The position numbers were made by a program, and so were the translations under genes. Under the pieces are notes generated by a model. It made no database searches. It was not told the DNA's origin and was given only the letters and a program-made list of their open reading frames with translations. Below, in pieces: positions 1 through 6,032 of a DNA stretch of 8,724 bases; the stretch's first letter is position 1; each line of letters opens with the position of its first letter. Location: the NCBI GenBank assembly GCA_030620925.1, contig JAUXIQ010000061.1:1-8724 (forward strand), in the 5' to 3' direction. Source of the DNA: JAUXIQ01 sp030620925 [NCBI: Nitrospinota bacterium]. Its GTDB lineage: Bacteria; JAUXIQ01.

Positions 1-1496
1 CCGTTCGGGAAAATATTTTCCTCCGCCAGGTCTATCTGTTCCCTGAGCAGCGTCTCCCTCTTTCGCAGGCTTTTCATGAGTTTCGTCTCGAACTTCCTTA
101 CCCGCTCCTCCACGGAGCCGATGGTTTTATCCAGGGCGTCAGAGAGCGTGGGGTCCAGCGCGGCTACATCTTCCCTTATCTCGCCCAGTAGACCGCCAAC
201 GGCAGCCACCCGCTCATCCCAGAACGAGGGGGAAGTGAGGCTGTGTCTGGACCTTATCAGCCTATCCAGCAGCTTCCCTTTATCCCTGAATTCTAGAGGG
301 TGCACGTCCAGTTTCCCCAGGACGCGGCGCACTCTGGGCTCCACCAGAGTCAGGCCCATGCGCAATCGTACGTGGGGCATGGGCAGGCCGAAATAATCGT
401 AGACCTGCCGTAGCTGCGCATAATATCCCGTTTCCCCCGCCCCTCCCACGTAGGCGATCACCGGGAAAAGGTAGTCGGACACGATTGGCCTGAGGGCAGC
501 GTTGGGGCTGAAACGCTCAGGCTCCGCTTCGGCCATGGCCCTAAGCTCCGGCCCGCTGAACTTCCGACCGGAGCAGAGAAAACCCTCGCCCTGCAACCGC
601 ACGTTTTCCCTCACCCCTCCGTTGATGAGAAAGAAGGGACACAACTCTTCCGACTTGTGTATTTGTCTCCGATAGCCGGATGCTTCAAGCTCATCGCCGG
701 CGTGGTTCAGAAGTTCGGTGACCATCAACGGCTTATCCAGCACCTTCTGGAACAGCGGCGAGGCCAGTCTCTTCAGCGCCGCCCCCGTGGGGTCTATCAT
801 AACCAGCCCATAATCGCCCATGAGACCGGTCATCAATCTCGCAAACCAGTCTCCCAGGCTGAGCGATTTCTCAAATGACGCTGTAAGGTGAGCCTCTACC
901 TCCTCGCTGAAACCACCATCCGGCAGTGCGTCCAGGAAGCGACTGAGGAACAGACGAACGTTCTCATCGAGGGGGATCGAACCCACGGGACCCCCGCCCT
1001 TTCCCATCTCAGCCGGGAGCTTCGTGCGAAGGGGTTTCCCGCTTTGGTCCAGCGTATGGACGGCGGCGATTTCTTCAAAGTCATGGTCATCGGTAGCGGC
1101 CCAAAACGCCGGGATCACCGCCCTCCCCAACTCTTCCCTCAACCGGTCCGCAAGCTGAACGGCGGTCAACGCCTTGTATATGGTATACAGCGGACCGGTG
1201 AGCACGCCCGGCTGCTGGCCGGTCATGACCATCAGGGCGTTCTCTTCCCCCACACGGCGTATATTATCCAGGGCCGCTTCCGGCGCGCCCAGGCTCCGGT
1301 TATATTCCATAAGCGCCGCCGTCGTCTCGTTCCTGTCAGGCCTCTGTACCTCATCCACAGCTTCACAAAGGTTCCCCGTACTTAATGGAGAGAAAAATCG
1401 GAGGGCCCTTTCTTCTCCCTGGAGGTAATCCCTCACTATGGAGTCTGCAGGAAGAAACTCCCAGGCAGGAACGTCTGCAAGAATCTCAAATTGAAT
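1..1496 (-). CDS. bshC: Bacillithiol biosynthesis cysteine-adding enzyme BshC (C-terminus cut by window edge)
   Basis: BshC is thought to add cysteine to glucosaminyl-malate, the last step of bacillithiol synthesis in the cytoplasm. The minus-strand frame is open from a TGA at 1505-1503 to the left edge, giving 498 residues of a family usually about 540 long. I read it through without a frameshift. Family marks: TGQQPG at residues 92-97 followed by GPLYTIYKA; FWAATDDHDFEE, matching the family's FWIASEDHDFEE; YVGGAGETGYYAQL in the middle; and near the edge an AEENIFPNG segment, typical of the C-terminal coiled-coil part. The start is unusual: the frame has no ATG, GTG or TTG until GTG at 1436, which lacks a ribosome binding site and would remove conserved N-terminal sequence. 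An ATT at 1496 sits 9 bases after GGAGG and aligns with the Met of B. subtilis BshC (MQL there, IQF here). It follows yjbQ directly and is probably co-transcribed. Family assignment is firm; the start is inferred. Confidence 0.9.
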   Translation of the reverse strand, partial: MQFEILADVPAWEFLPADSIVRDYLQGEERALRFFSPLSTGNLCEAVDEVQRPDRNETTAALMEYNRSLGAPEAALDNIRRVGEENALMVMTGQQPGVLTGPLYTIYKALTAVQLADRLREELGRAVIPAFWAATDDHDFEEIAAVHTLDQSGKPLRTKLPAEMGKGGGPVGSIPLDENVRLFLSRFLDALPDGGFSEEVEAHLTASFEKSLSLGDWFARLMTGLMGDYGLVMIDPTGAALKRLASPLFQKVLDKPLMVTELLNHAGDELEASGYRRQIHKSEELCPFFLINGGVRENVRLQGEGFLCSGRKFSGPELRAMAEAEPERFSPNAALRPIVSDYLFPVIAYVGGAGETGYYAQLRQVYDYFGLPMPHVRLRMGLTLVEPRVRRVLGKLDVHPLEFRDKGKLLDRLIRSRHSLTSPSFWDERVAAVGGLLGEIREDVAALDPTLSDALDKTIGSVEERVRKFETKLMKSLRKRETLLREQIDLAEENIFPN

Positions 1497-1512
1497 TTTC
1501 CCTCACCTCCCC
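1494..1512 (-). promoter_or_regulatory. Strong ribosome binding site in front of an ATT start codon (bshC)
   Basis: On the minus strand GGGGAGGTGA (1512-1503) gives an eight-base match, GGAGGTGA, to the usual 16S anti-Shine-Dalgarno sequence. Nine bases separate GGAGG from the ATT at 1496-1494. The site lies inside the last codons of yjbQ, and its TGA is the yjbQ stop codon, so translation of the two genes is probably coupled. The site decides the bshC start because no standard start codon lies at a usable distance in frame. Confidence 0.6.
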
Positions 1513-1913
1513 TCCGCCGAAGATGGTGCATACTCCACATAAAGATTTCGGGACCTCGGCCCGTCAAACTCACAGAAGAATATCCCCTGCCAGGTTCCCA
1601 GGCTAAGCTTCCCCCCCTTTACCGGCACCGCCTGATGACATCCCACGAGCGTGGACTTGATGTGAGCCGCGGAGTTGCCCTCCGCATGGCTGTAGTTCCC
1701 CGAAAGGGGAACCAGCCTGTCCAGCGCATCCAGTATATCCCTTACCACCGACGGGTCGGCGTTCTCGTTAATGGTCACCCCGGCGGTTGTATGCGGGACG
1801 TAGAGATGGCAGAGGCCGTCACCGGCGGACATCTTCTCCAACGCCCTCCGGACTTCAGACGACACGTCGATAAACTCTATCTTCTTCCCTGATTTAACTT
1901 CTATTACTTCCAT
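1503..1913 (-). CDS. yjbQ: YjbQ/UPF0047 family protein (secondary thiamine-phosphate synthase type)
   Basis: A 136-residue protein of the YjbQ (UPF0047, TIGR00149) family. The E. coli member has weak thiamine-phosphate synthase activity; the real role is unsettled, so no pathway is claimed here. Family signatures are HTTAGVTINENADP (residues 41-54), with a His and an Asn/Glu/Asp cluster, HAEGNSAAH (76-84) with two more histidines, and GTWQGIFFCEFDGPR near the C-terminus (106-120). These conserved His and acidic residues are expected to build the metal or anion site of the small beta-rich trimer. The frame stays open upstream to an ATG at 2054, but that would overlap the protease gene and add 47 residues with no family match. 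The ATG at 1913 has GGGGAG 7 bases upstream and gives the family's normal length. It is followed directly by bshC. Confidence 0.88.
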   Translation of the reverse strand: MEVIEVKSGKKIEFIDVSSEVRRALEKMSAGDGLCHLYVPHTTAGVTINENADPSVVRDILDALDRLVPLSGNYSHAEGNSAAHIKSTLVGCHQAVPVKGGKLSLGTWQGIFFCEFDGPRSRNLYVEYAPSSAEGR

Positions 1914-2019
1914 GGCACTCTCCCCTATACCCCGGCCACTGTCTCCCGGGCAGGTTAAATAATCGACCCGTATCATGCCTGGTGCATCGTTTTTCAAATA
2001 TAATTCATCACCTCGACCA

Positions 2020-3279
2020 TCACGGCTGAGCGGCGCTTTCATCTTTCCCCGCAAATTCCTCTGCCATCCCGATCCTCTTAGAAATGGAGGGGTGCCCGTA
2101 AAAGAAGAACTCTACCAGGGGATGGGGGTCCATCTCCGCCAGATTGAGAGACGCCAGTCTGCGCATGGCGCTTATGAACGCCGGCGGGTCGCCGGTGGCC
2201 TCCAACGCGTAGCGGTCCGAATCCCTTTCCAGCTTCCGTGAGTAGAAGTTTACCAGAGGGAGCAAGGCCAGCGAAACGGCGGCCAGGCTCAATAACAGCA
2301 GCGGGAGTCCCGCCACATCACCAATGCCTTTCAGCCCAAGATACCCTACCCCCCAGGATATCACTCTGTGGGCGATGAAAAGGGCCAGCACAGTGAAGCA
2401 GGACTGGAGAACTATGAGCAGGGGAATATGGCGGAAAACGTGGTGCCCCAGTTCGTGAGCGACCACGGTTTCTATCTCCTCCCGGGTAAAGTTATCCAGC
2501 AGTGTATCGGCCAGAATTATCCTCCTGGTGTTCCCCAATCCGGCCAGGGCGGCATTTGCCGCCCTGGTCTTGCGGCTCAGGTTCATCTTGAACACACCCC
2601 GTATCCTCGTTTGCGCCTTCTCTGCCAGGAGGGTTATCCTCCGCACCAGGTCCTCATCTTCCAGCGGCTCGAACTTAAAGAAGATGGGAAAGAGCAGCAC
2701 GGGGGCCAGGTTGGCCATCAGCACAAATATTCCGATGAAAGCCGCCGCAGCGGCCAGCCACCAGCTATCTGGAAGCGAACGCAGCAGCCAATAGATGAGT
2801 TCCACAGCCCCCAAGCCCAGGCCCATGTTCAAGGCAAAGCCTTTCAGTTCGTCCATATAAAATGAGGGAAGGGATTCTTGAGAAAGACCGTATCTGTGCT
2901 CCAGCTTGTAGCCGCCGTAAAAACTCAGGGGAAGGGAAAGAATTTCCGCAGCGACCATGAATATCACAAAATAGAGAAAGACAAGCACCCAGGGGTTAGC
3001 GGAAACCGGTTCCAGGAGCTCCCTCAGCCAGACCGAGAGCCCGGTGAAAAGCAAGACCGCCAGCAGTCCGCCGCCAAGGCCAAGGTTCAACACCCGCACC
3101 CGCCTCTTGAGCCTGTTATAAATCCGGGCCTTATCCTGACGGCTTTGCCCCGCCCCCTCGAACCCCTCGACCTCTTCAGGGGTGGAGAGCTTTCGACCCA
3201 TGCAGGGGCCGATAAGAAAGTCGACAAACCAATCTGCTATCGTTTTTGATCGCATAATCAATCCGGAATGGCTCCGCAT
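2020..3279 (-). CDS. M48 family (Ste24-type) integral membrane zinc metalloprotease
   Basis: A 419-residue membrane protease of peptidase family M48, closer to the Ste24/CAAX-protease-1 branch than to the shorter HtpX. The zinc site is HELGH at residues 275-279, with the third ligand probably E351 in RKLERDSDRYALE (family pattern E-x-x-A/S-D). HPSISKRI at 396-403 is the usual C-terminal motif. Hydrophobic stretches near 65-82, 97-120, 150-168, 174-199, 284-304 and 322-345 look like membrane segments, placing the catalytic loop at the membrane face. Ste24-type enzymes cleave prenylated substrates in eukaryotes; bacterial ones are usually linked to membrane-protein quality control, so the substrate is unknown. 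It begins 7 bases after acpS ends. Neither ATG at 3279 nor the in-frame ATG at 3255 has a convincing ribosome binding site; the longer form is given. Coupling to acpS translation may explain this. Confidence 0.88.
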   Translation of the reverse strand: MRSHSGLIMRSKTIADWFVDFLIGPCMGRKLSTPEEVEGFEGAGQSRQDKARIYNRLKRRVRVLNLGLGGGLLAVLLFTGLSVWLRELLEPVSANPWVLVFLYFVIFMVAAEILSLPLSFYGGYKLEHRYGLSQESLPSFYMDELKGFALNMGLGLGAVELIYWLLRSLPDSWWLAAAAAFIGIFVLMANLAPVLLFPIFFKFEPLEDEDLVRRITLLAEKAQTRIRGVFKMNLSRKTRAANAALAGLGNTRRIILADTLLDNFTREEIETVVAHELGHHVFRHIPLLIVLQSCFTVLALFIAHRVISWGVGYLGLKGIGDVAGLPLLLLSLAAVSLALLPLVNFYSRKLERDSDRYALEATGDPPAFISAMRRLASLNLAEMDPHPLVEFFFYGHPSISKRIGMAEEFAGKDESAAQP

Positions 3280-3286
3280 AAATGAT

Positions 3287-3661
3287 TTAAAACAGGATTA
3301 CCTGCGACACAGCATAATCGCGGCTGTGAGAGAGGGTAATCATGGCTGAAGCGGCCCCCAATTCCTCCATTATCTCCCTGGCCCGACCGTAAAAGGTCAG
3401 TTGAGGCTTGCCCGAGGAGGCGTTGGTCACTTCTATATCTTTCCACCTGACACCCCGACTCCAGCCTGTGCCCAGGGCCTTCATAGCCGCTTCTTTGGCC
3501 GCAAAGCGGCAGGCGAACGATCGCACAAAGTCCCTCTTCGACTGGCAATACTTTATCTCACGAGCAGTATAAGTGCGGTTTAAGAAGCGGTCGCCCCTCC
3601 TCTCTATTACTCCTTCCACTCTGTCAATCTCAATGATATCCATACCTATGCCTTTTATCAT
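3287..3661 (-). CDS. acpS: Holo-[acyl-carrier-protein] synthase AcpS
   Basis: AcpS moves 4'-phosphopantetheine from CoA onto the conserved serine of acyl carrier protein, making it active for fatty acid synthesis in the cytoplasm. The 124-residue length fits the family. The N-terminus MIKGIGMDIIEIDRV contains the Mg-binding D8; FAAKEAAMKALGTG (53-66) contains the second acidic ligand E57 and the CoA-contacting Lys; and SHSRDYAVSQVIL at the C-terminus is the standard ending. The ATG at 3661 lies just behind a purine-rich AGGGGGAAGAGG, and the N-terminus aligns with other AcpS proteins without extension. It is the first gene of the minus-strand block, with a likely promoter about 50 bases upstream. 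No anomaly seen. Confidence 0.95.
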   Translation of the reverse strand: MIKGIGMDIIEIDRVEGVIERRGDRFLNRTYTAREIKYCQSKRDFVRSFACRFAAKEAAMKALGTGWSRGVRWKDIEVTNASSGKPQLTFYGRAREIMEELGAASAMITLSHSRDYAVSQVILF

Positions 3662-3711
3662 CCTCTTCCCCCTTTGTTAAACCCACCAATAAACAACCGC
3701 TCACTAATTGA

Positions 3712-3741
3712 ATTATATAGCGAAGCACTCACCCCCTGCAA
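3712..3741 (-). promoter_or_regulatory. Putative promoter of the acpS-protease-yjbQ-bshC block
   Basis: On the minus strand a perfect -10 TATAAT (3717-3712) lies 18 bases after a weak -35 TTGCAG (3741-3736; only TTG matches). Transcription would start near 3705, giving a leader of about 45 bases before acpS. It is the only consensus -10 I saw just upstream of acpS on this strand. The -35 is poor, so this remains a sequence-match prediction. Confidence 0.45.
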
Positions 3742-3782
3742 AGGCCTTTTATCGCTCCGCCATCACGAAATACCTTTTTTTG

Positions 3783-3810
3783 TTGAACTTCCTTTTCGAG
3801 TTATTATAAT
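3783..3810 (+). promoter_or_regulatory. Putative upstream plus-strand promoter in the rho-side intergenic region
   Basis: TTGAAC (3783-3788; 4 of 6 consensus bases), 16 bases, then a perfect TATAAT (3805-3810). It points towards the 6S-like RNA candidate and rho. No ORF of credible length follows for more than 500 bases, so its product would be a long leader or an RNA precursor. The 170 bases between this promoter and the next one contain nothing else I can name except the 21-base-spaced repeat. Confidence 0.4.
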
Positions 3811-3940
3811 CTATCTGTAAATAACCTATACATAAAGCGAACCGGCAGCCCTTTCCTAACGGCCGACACGTTTCGACTGCAGGGTTTAATAATCCCCGTT
3901 AATATAAGTACCCCCTGATCAGTATATGAATTCGATAATA

Positions 3941-3971
3941 GTGCAAAGGGCTCAGAAATCAGCGCAAAGGG
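3941..3971 (+). repeat. Direct repeat GYGCAAAGGG, two copies 21 bases apart
   Basis: GTGCAAAGGG (3941-3950) and GCGCAAAGGG (3962-3971) agree at 9 of 10 positions and start exactly 21 bases apart, two turns of the helix. They lie 15 to 45 bases upstream of the -35 box at 3986, the usual place for an activator site. Chance cannot be excluded for a pair of 10-base words. Confidence 0.4.
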
Positions 3972-3985
3972 TAATGAAAAGGTAG

Positions 3986-4014
3986 TTGACATTTATATGC
4001 CGTCTTGGTATATT
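3986..4014 (+). promoter_or_regulatory. Strong sigma-70-type promoter for the 6S-like RNA candidate
   Basis: A perfect -35 TTGACA (3986-3991), a 17-base spacer, and TATATT (4009-4014; 5 of 6). This is the best promoter match in the window. The start of transcription would be near 4020-4022, with no ORF for almost 400 bases. The predicted RNA start coincides with the first strand of the closing helix of the folded region 4021-4190. Confidence 0.65.
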
Positions 4015-4020
4015 TAATTA

Positions 4021-4190
4021 ACAAGGAAGCTCCTGTAAGCCCTCACTGCAGAATATCAATCTAAAAGGATAATCCTCTTACGCTGTCTTCGCACGTTAAG
4101 ATACTGAAAACGAGAGGCGTCTTTTATTACCTGCCGTCATCTGCTCACATCAATGTGAAGAGTGAGGGGGAATTTTCGTGAGCCTTTTGG
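4021..4190 (+). ncRNA. Candidate structured small RNA, 6S RNA-like
   Basis: 6S RNA binds the housekeeping RNA polymerase holoenzyme by mimicking an open promoter, and is about 160-200 bases. What I see here is a nested set of helices by hand: GAAGCTC region 4025-4032 with GAGCcTTTT 4180-4188; CCCTCACT 4040-4047 with AGTGAGGG 4161-4168 (8 perfect pairs); TAAAAG 4062-4067 with CTTTTA 4121-4126; CCTCT 4074-4078 with AGAGG 4113-4117; and an apical arm near 4079-4098. Between the second and third helices is a large open region, 14 bases on the left side and 34 on the right. The right side holds a small hairpin, TCACA 4145-4149 with TGTGA 4154-4158, as seen in some 6S RNAs. The RNA would start right behind the strong promoter at 3986-4014. 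No covariance model was run. Alternatives are a rho leader or another small RNA. Confidence 0.45.
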
Positions 4191-4203
4191 CATTAAAGGG
4201 ATG

Positions 4204-4224
4204 ACTGATATACTTCAGTTTTTT
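4204..4224 (+). terminator. Weak terminator-like hairpin with T run
   Basis: ACTGA (4204-4208) pairs with TCAGT (4215-4219) around a six-base loop, followed by a run of six T (4219-4224). The stem is only five, mostly A/T pairs, so it is weak as an intrinsic terminator. Its place just after the small RNA candidate fits a 3' end near 4190-4224, with trimming back to the closing helix. Confidence 0.25.
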
Positions 4225-4225
4225 G

Positions 4226-4275
4226 GGCTTATCGGAGTGTCATGGACCTTGTATTTTCGGCTTCCCCGATAAGCC
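4226..4275. repeat. Perfect 10-bp inverted repeat in the rho leader
   Basis: GGCTTATCGG (4226-4235) and CCGATAAGCC (4266-4275) are exact reverse complements separated by 30 bases. There is no T run after either arm in either direction, so it is not an intrinsic terminator. It could be an RNA hairpin in a rho leader or a protein-binding palindrome. A second, shorter hairpin ACGGC/GCCGT lies at 4309-4323. I see no gene between 4276 and 4400. Confidence 0.5.
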
Positions 4276-4373
4276 GAGAGGCATCCACCAATTCCCACGC
4301 CCTTTAGAACGGCCTGTCGCCGTCTGAAGATTCTCATAGCAGGTAAATTCATACAGTCGGAGGGAGATTAAAT

Positions 4374-4379
4374 TATAAT
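4374..4379 (+). promoter_or_regulatory. Possible -10 box of a proximal rho promoter
   Basis: A perfect TATAAT at 4374-4379 lies about 105 bases upstream of the rho start. No recognisable -35 box is present at 16-18 bases upstream and there is no TG extension, so this could be chance in AT-rich sequence. If real, the transcript would begin near 4386 and carry only the short upstream ORF at 4403. Confidence 0.25.
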
Positions 4380-4402
4380 ATTTACTTCAATTTAAAGAAC
4401 AG

Positions 4403-4507
4403 ATGGCAAAGAGCCTGGCGGCACAGCAGTACGTGTTGGAAAAACTAAATACACCATTAAAAGGAACAGACGGGAAAAAACCATGGAAACGACAACTGCC
4501 GAAATGA
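4403..4507 (+). CDS. Putative 34-residue upstream ORF (leader peptide) overlapping the rho start
   Basis: An ATG at 4403 opens 34 codons ending at TGA 4505-4507. Its first half (codons for [14 protein letters not shown]) is richer in G and C than the surrounding leader, as expected for coding sequence. The stop forms TGATG with the ATG at 4507, which is the Met that aligns with the first residue of E. coli Rho (MNLTELK there, MNLAELK here). This is the geometry of translational coupling. E. coli rho is also preceded by a short leader ORF (rhoL), but I see no sequence similarity. There is only a weak AAAGAA before the ATG, and an ORF this short can occur by chance. It shares no known family. 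Confidence 0.3.
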   Translation: MAKSLAAQQYVLEKLNTPLKGTDGKKPWKRQLPK

Positions 4508-5757
4508 TGAACCTCGCAGAGCTTAAGGAAAGGACTATTTCAGAACTCTCAACGGTAGCCAAGGAAATGGGTATCCCTGCTATCAGCGGACTCAAGAAGC
4601 AGGAACTCATCTTTAAAATATTGGAAACCCAGGCCCAGAAAAACGGGCTCATCTTCGGCGAGGGTGTGCTTGAAATACTGCCCGACGGGTTCGGCTTCCT
4701 GCGCGCACCTTCCTCCAACTATTTGCCCGGACCGGACGACATTTACGTGTCCCCATCGCAGATACGGCGTTTCGATCTGCGGACAGGCGATACAATATCA
4801 GGGCAGATACGCCCTCCCAAGGACAGCGAGCGTTACTTCGCCCTCCTCAAAGTAGAAGCTATAAATTTCGATAACCCCGAACTGGCCAAAGAGAAAATCC
4901 TGTTCGATAACCTAACGCCCCTGTTCCCCGACGAATGCATAAATCTGGAAACCAAGGACGGTAACCTCTCCACCCGCATCATGAACCTCATGACGCCCAT
5001 AGGGAAAGGGCAGCGCGGCCTCATAGTCGCCCCGCCCAGGACAGGCAAGACCATGCTGTTGCAGGCAATCGCCAACAGCATCTCCGAGAACCAGCCGGAA
5101 GTAATACTCATCGTGCTCCTCATCGATGAGCGCCCGGAAGAAGTTACGGAAATGCAGCGCTCAGTGAATGGCGAAGTGATAAGCTCCACCTTCGACGAGC
5201 CGGCGCAACGCCACACCCAGGTCGCCGACATGGTCCTGGAAAAGGCCAAGCGGCTCACGGAATACGGAAAGGATGTGGTAATACTCCTGGATAGTATTAC
5301 CAGGCTGGCCAGGGCTCATAACACCATCGTTCCACCCAGCGGCAAGGTGCTCTCAGGGGGTATAGACTCCAATGCCCTGCAGCGGCCGAAGCGTTTTTTC
5401 GGTGCGGCCCGTAACATCGAAGAAGGGGGGAGCCTTACCATCATCGCCACCGCACTCATCGATACCGGCAGCCGTATGGACGACATAATCTTCGAAGAAT
5501 TCAAGGGCACCGGTAACCTGGAGATACATCTGGACAGGAAGCTGGCCGACAAGAGGGTCTTCCCGGCCATTGACATCCATCGGTCCGGAACGAGGAAGGA
5601 AGAGCTGCTGATGGAGGAAAAAGAGCTGCAACGAGTTTGGGTCCTGAGGAAAGTGCTTCATACCCTGGGAGTCGTGGATTCCATGGAGCTGTTGATAGAC
5701 AAGATATCCCAGACAAAATCCAATACCAATTTCCTGGATTCCTTAAACGACCTTTAG
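4483..5757 (+). CDS. rho: Transcription termination factor Rho
   Basis: Rho is a hexameric RNA-dependent ATPase that binds unstructured C-rich RNA and releases RNA polymerase. The full-length 424-residue protein is very close to E. coli Rho. Order of parts: N-terminal helical domain (about 9-50); cold-shock-like RNA-binding domain with DGFGFLR (68-74) and [15 protein letters not shown] (83-97); Walker A APPRTGKT (183-190; E. coli APPKAGKT); [12 protein letters not shown] (213-224); Walker B VVILLD (265-270); Q-loop KVLSGG (288-293); and the [16 protein letters not shown] segment (314-329) next to the R-loop. There is no N-terminal insertion of the actinobacterial sort. Start: ATG 4483 is the longest choice, with AAGGAA about 17 bases upstream. 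ATG 4507 has no binding site but aligns with E. coli Met1 and overlaps the stop of a short upstream ORF. Rho often controls its own synthesis through its leader; the long leader here would allow it. Confidence 0.97.
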   Translation: METTTAEMMNLAELKERTISELSTVAKEMGIPAISGLKKQELIFKILETQAQKNGLIFGEGVLEILPDGFGFLRAPSSNYLPGPDDIYVSPSQIRRFDLRTGDTISGQIRPPKDSERYFALLKVEAINFDNPELAKEKILFDNLTPLFPDECINLETKDGNLSTRIMNLMTPIGKGQRGLIVAPPRTGKTMLLQAIANSISENQPEVILIVLLIDERPEEVTEMQRSVNGEVISSTFDEPAQRHTQVADMVLEKAKRLTEYGKDVVILLDSITRLARAHNTIVPPSGKVLSGGIDSNALQRPKRFFGAARNIEEGGSLTIIATALIDTGSRMDDIIFEEFKGTGNLEIHLDRKLADKRVFPAIDIHRSGTRKEELLMEEKELQRVWVLRKVLHTLGVVDSMELLIDKISQTKSNTNFLDSLNDL

Positions 5758-5766
5758 CTGACATAG

Positions 5767-5789
5767 CCGATGCCCGAAGCTCGCATCGG
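5767..5789. repeat. Hairpin just after rho
   Basis: CCGATGC (5767-5773) pairs perfectly with GCATCGG (5783-5789) around a nine-base loop, ten bases after the rho stop. No T run follows, so it is not a classical terminator by itself; it may protect the 3' end of the rho message. Confidence 0.45.
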
Positions 5790-5817
5790 AACCTGGAATC
5801 ATTTCAGCGTCCCTTCC

Positions 5818-5860
5818 TGCGCACCTCTTTTTAAGGCGCATCCTTTATTTTTTCCTTTTA
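5818..5860 (+). terminator. Putative terminator of rho
   Basis: TGCGC (5818-5822) pairs with GCGCA (5836-5840), with one more pair possible past a bulge, followed by a T-rich stretch (5841-5859, including six T in a row). The loop is long for an intrinsic terminator, so strength is uncertain. Its position between rho and a new promoter fits the end of the rho transcript. Nothing else is seen between 5860 and 5940. Confidence 0.4.
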
Positions 5861-5940
5861 ATCTCATACAGATGGGGAATATAATAGTTTCGCATAGGCT
5901 TGTTCATGCCTGAAAGAGGGTAGTCGAGGGAGGAATACGC

Positions 5941-5968
5941 TTGACTGCCGTTTTTTTGTCCTTATGAT
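5941..5968 (+). promoter_or_regulatory. Promoter of the rpmE operon
   Basis: TTGACT (5941-5946; 5 of 6), 16 bases, TATGAT (5963-5968; 5 of 6). Transcription would begin near 5975, giving a leader of about 58 bases before rpmE. The leader holds a small hairpin, TTCTC 5984-5988 with GAGAA 5993-5997. This separates the rpmE group from rho. Confidence 0.6.
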
Positions 5969-6032
5969 AACATAGGTCTATATTTCTCTAATGAGAAGAG
6001 TTGTCAGGGCGCAAATCGAGGAGTGAAATCAG

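Noticed and set aside
888-1385. 165-codon plus-strand ORF opposite bshC
   Set aside because: The minus strand here encodes conserved BshC motifs without interruption; the plus ORF is an antisense shadow.
1914-2019. Internal promoter before yjbQ (TTGAAA on the minus strand)
   Set aside because: No acceptable -10 box at 16-18 bases; the best hexamer matches only two consensus positions.
1914-2054. N-terminal extension of yjbQ to the ATG at 2054
   Set aside because: It overlaps the end of the protease gene and adds 47 residues without family match, while ATG 1913 has a good binding site and gives the normal family length.
3804-3992. 62-codon minus-strand ORF in the intergenic region
   Set aside because: It has no family resemblance that I recognise, no ribosome binding site that I could find, and lies over AT-rich sequence carrying plus-strand promoter elements. 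It looks like a chance ORF.
4226-4275. Inverted repeat as a rho-independent terminator of the small RNA candidate
   Set aside because: Neither arm is followed by a T run and the loop is 30 bases; the short T run at 4219-4224 lies before it, not after.
4833-5258. 141-codon minus-strand ORF inside rho
   Set aside because: It lies opposite the strongly conserved Rho ATPase core and is serine/arginine-rich low-information sequence typical of antisense frames.
5882-5887. TATAAT-like box upstream of rpmE as a promoter
   Set aside because: No -35 match at a usable distance, and a much better promoter lies at 5941-5968.
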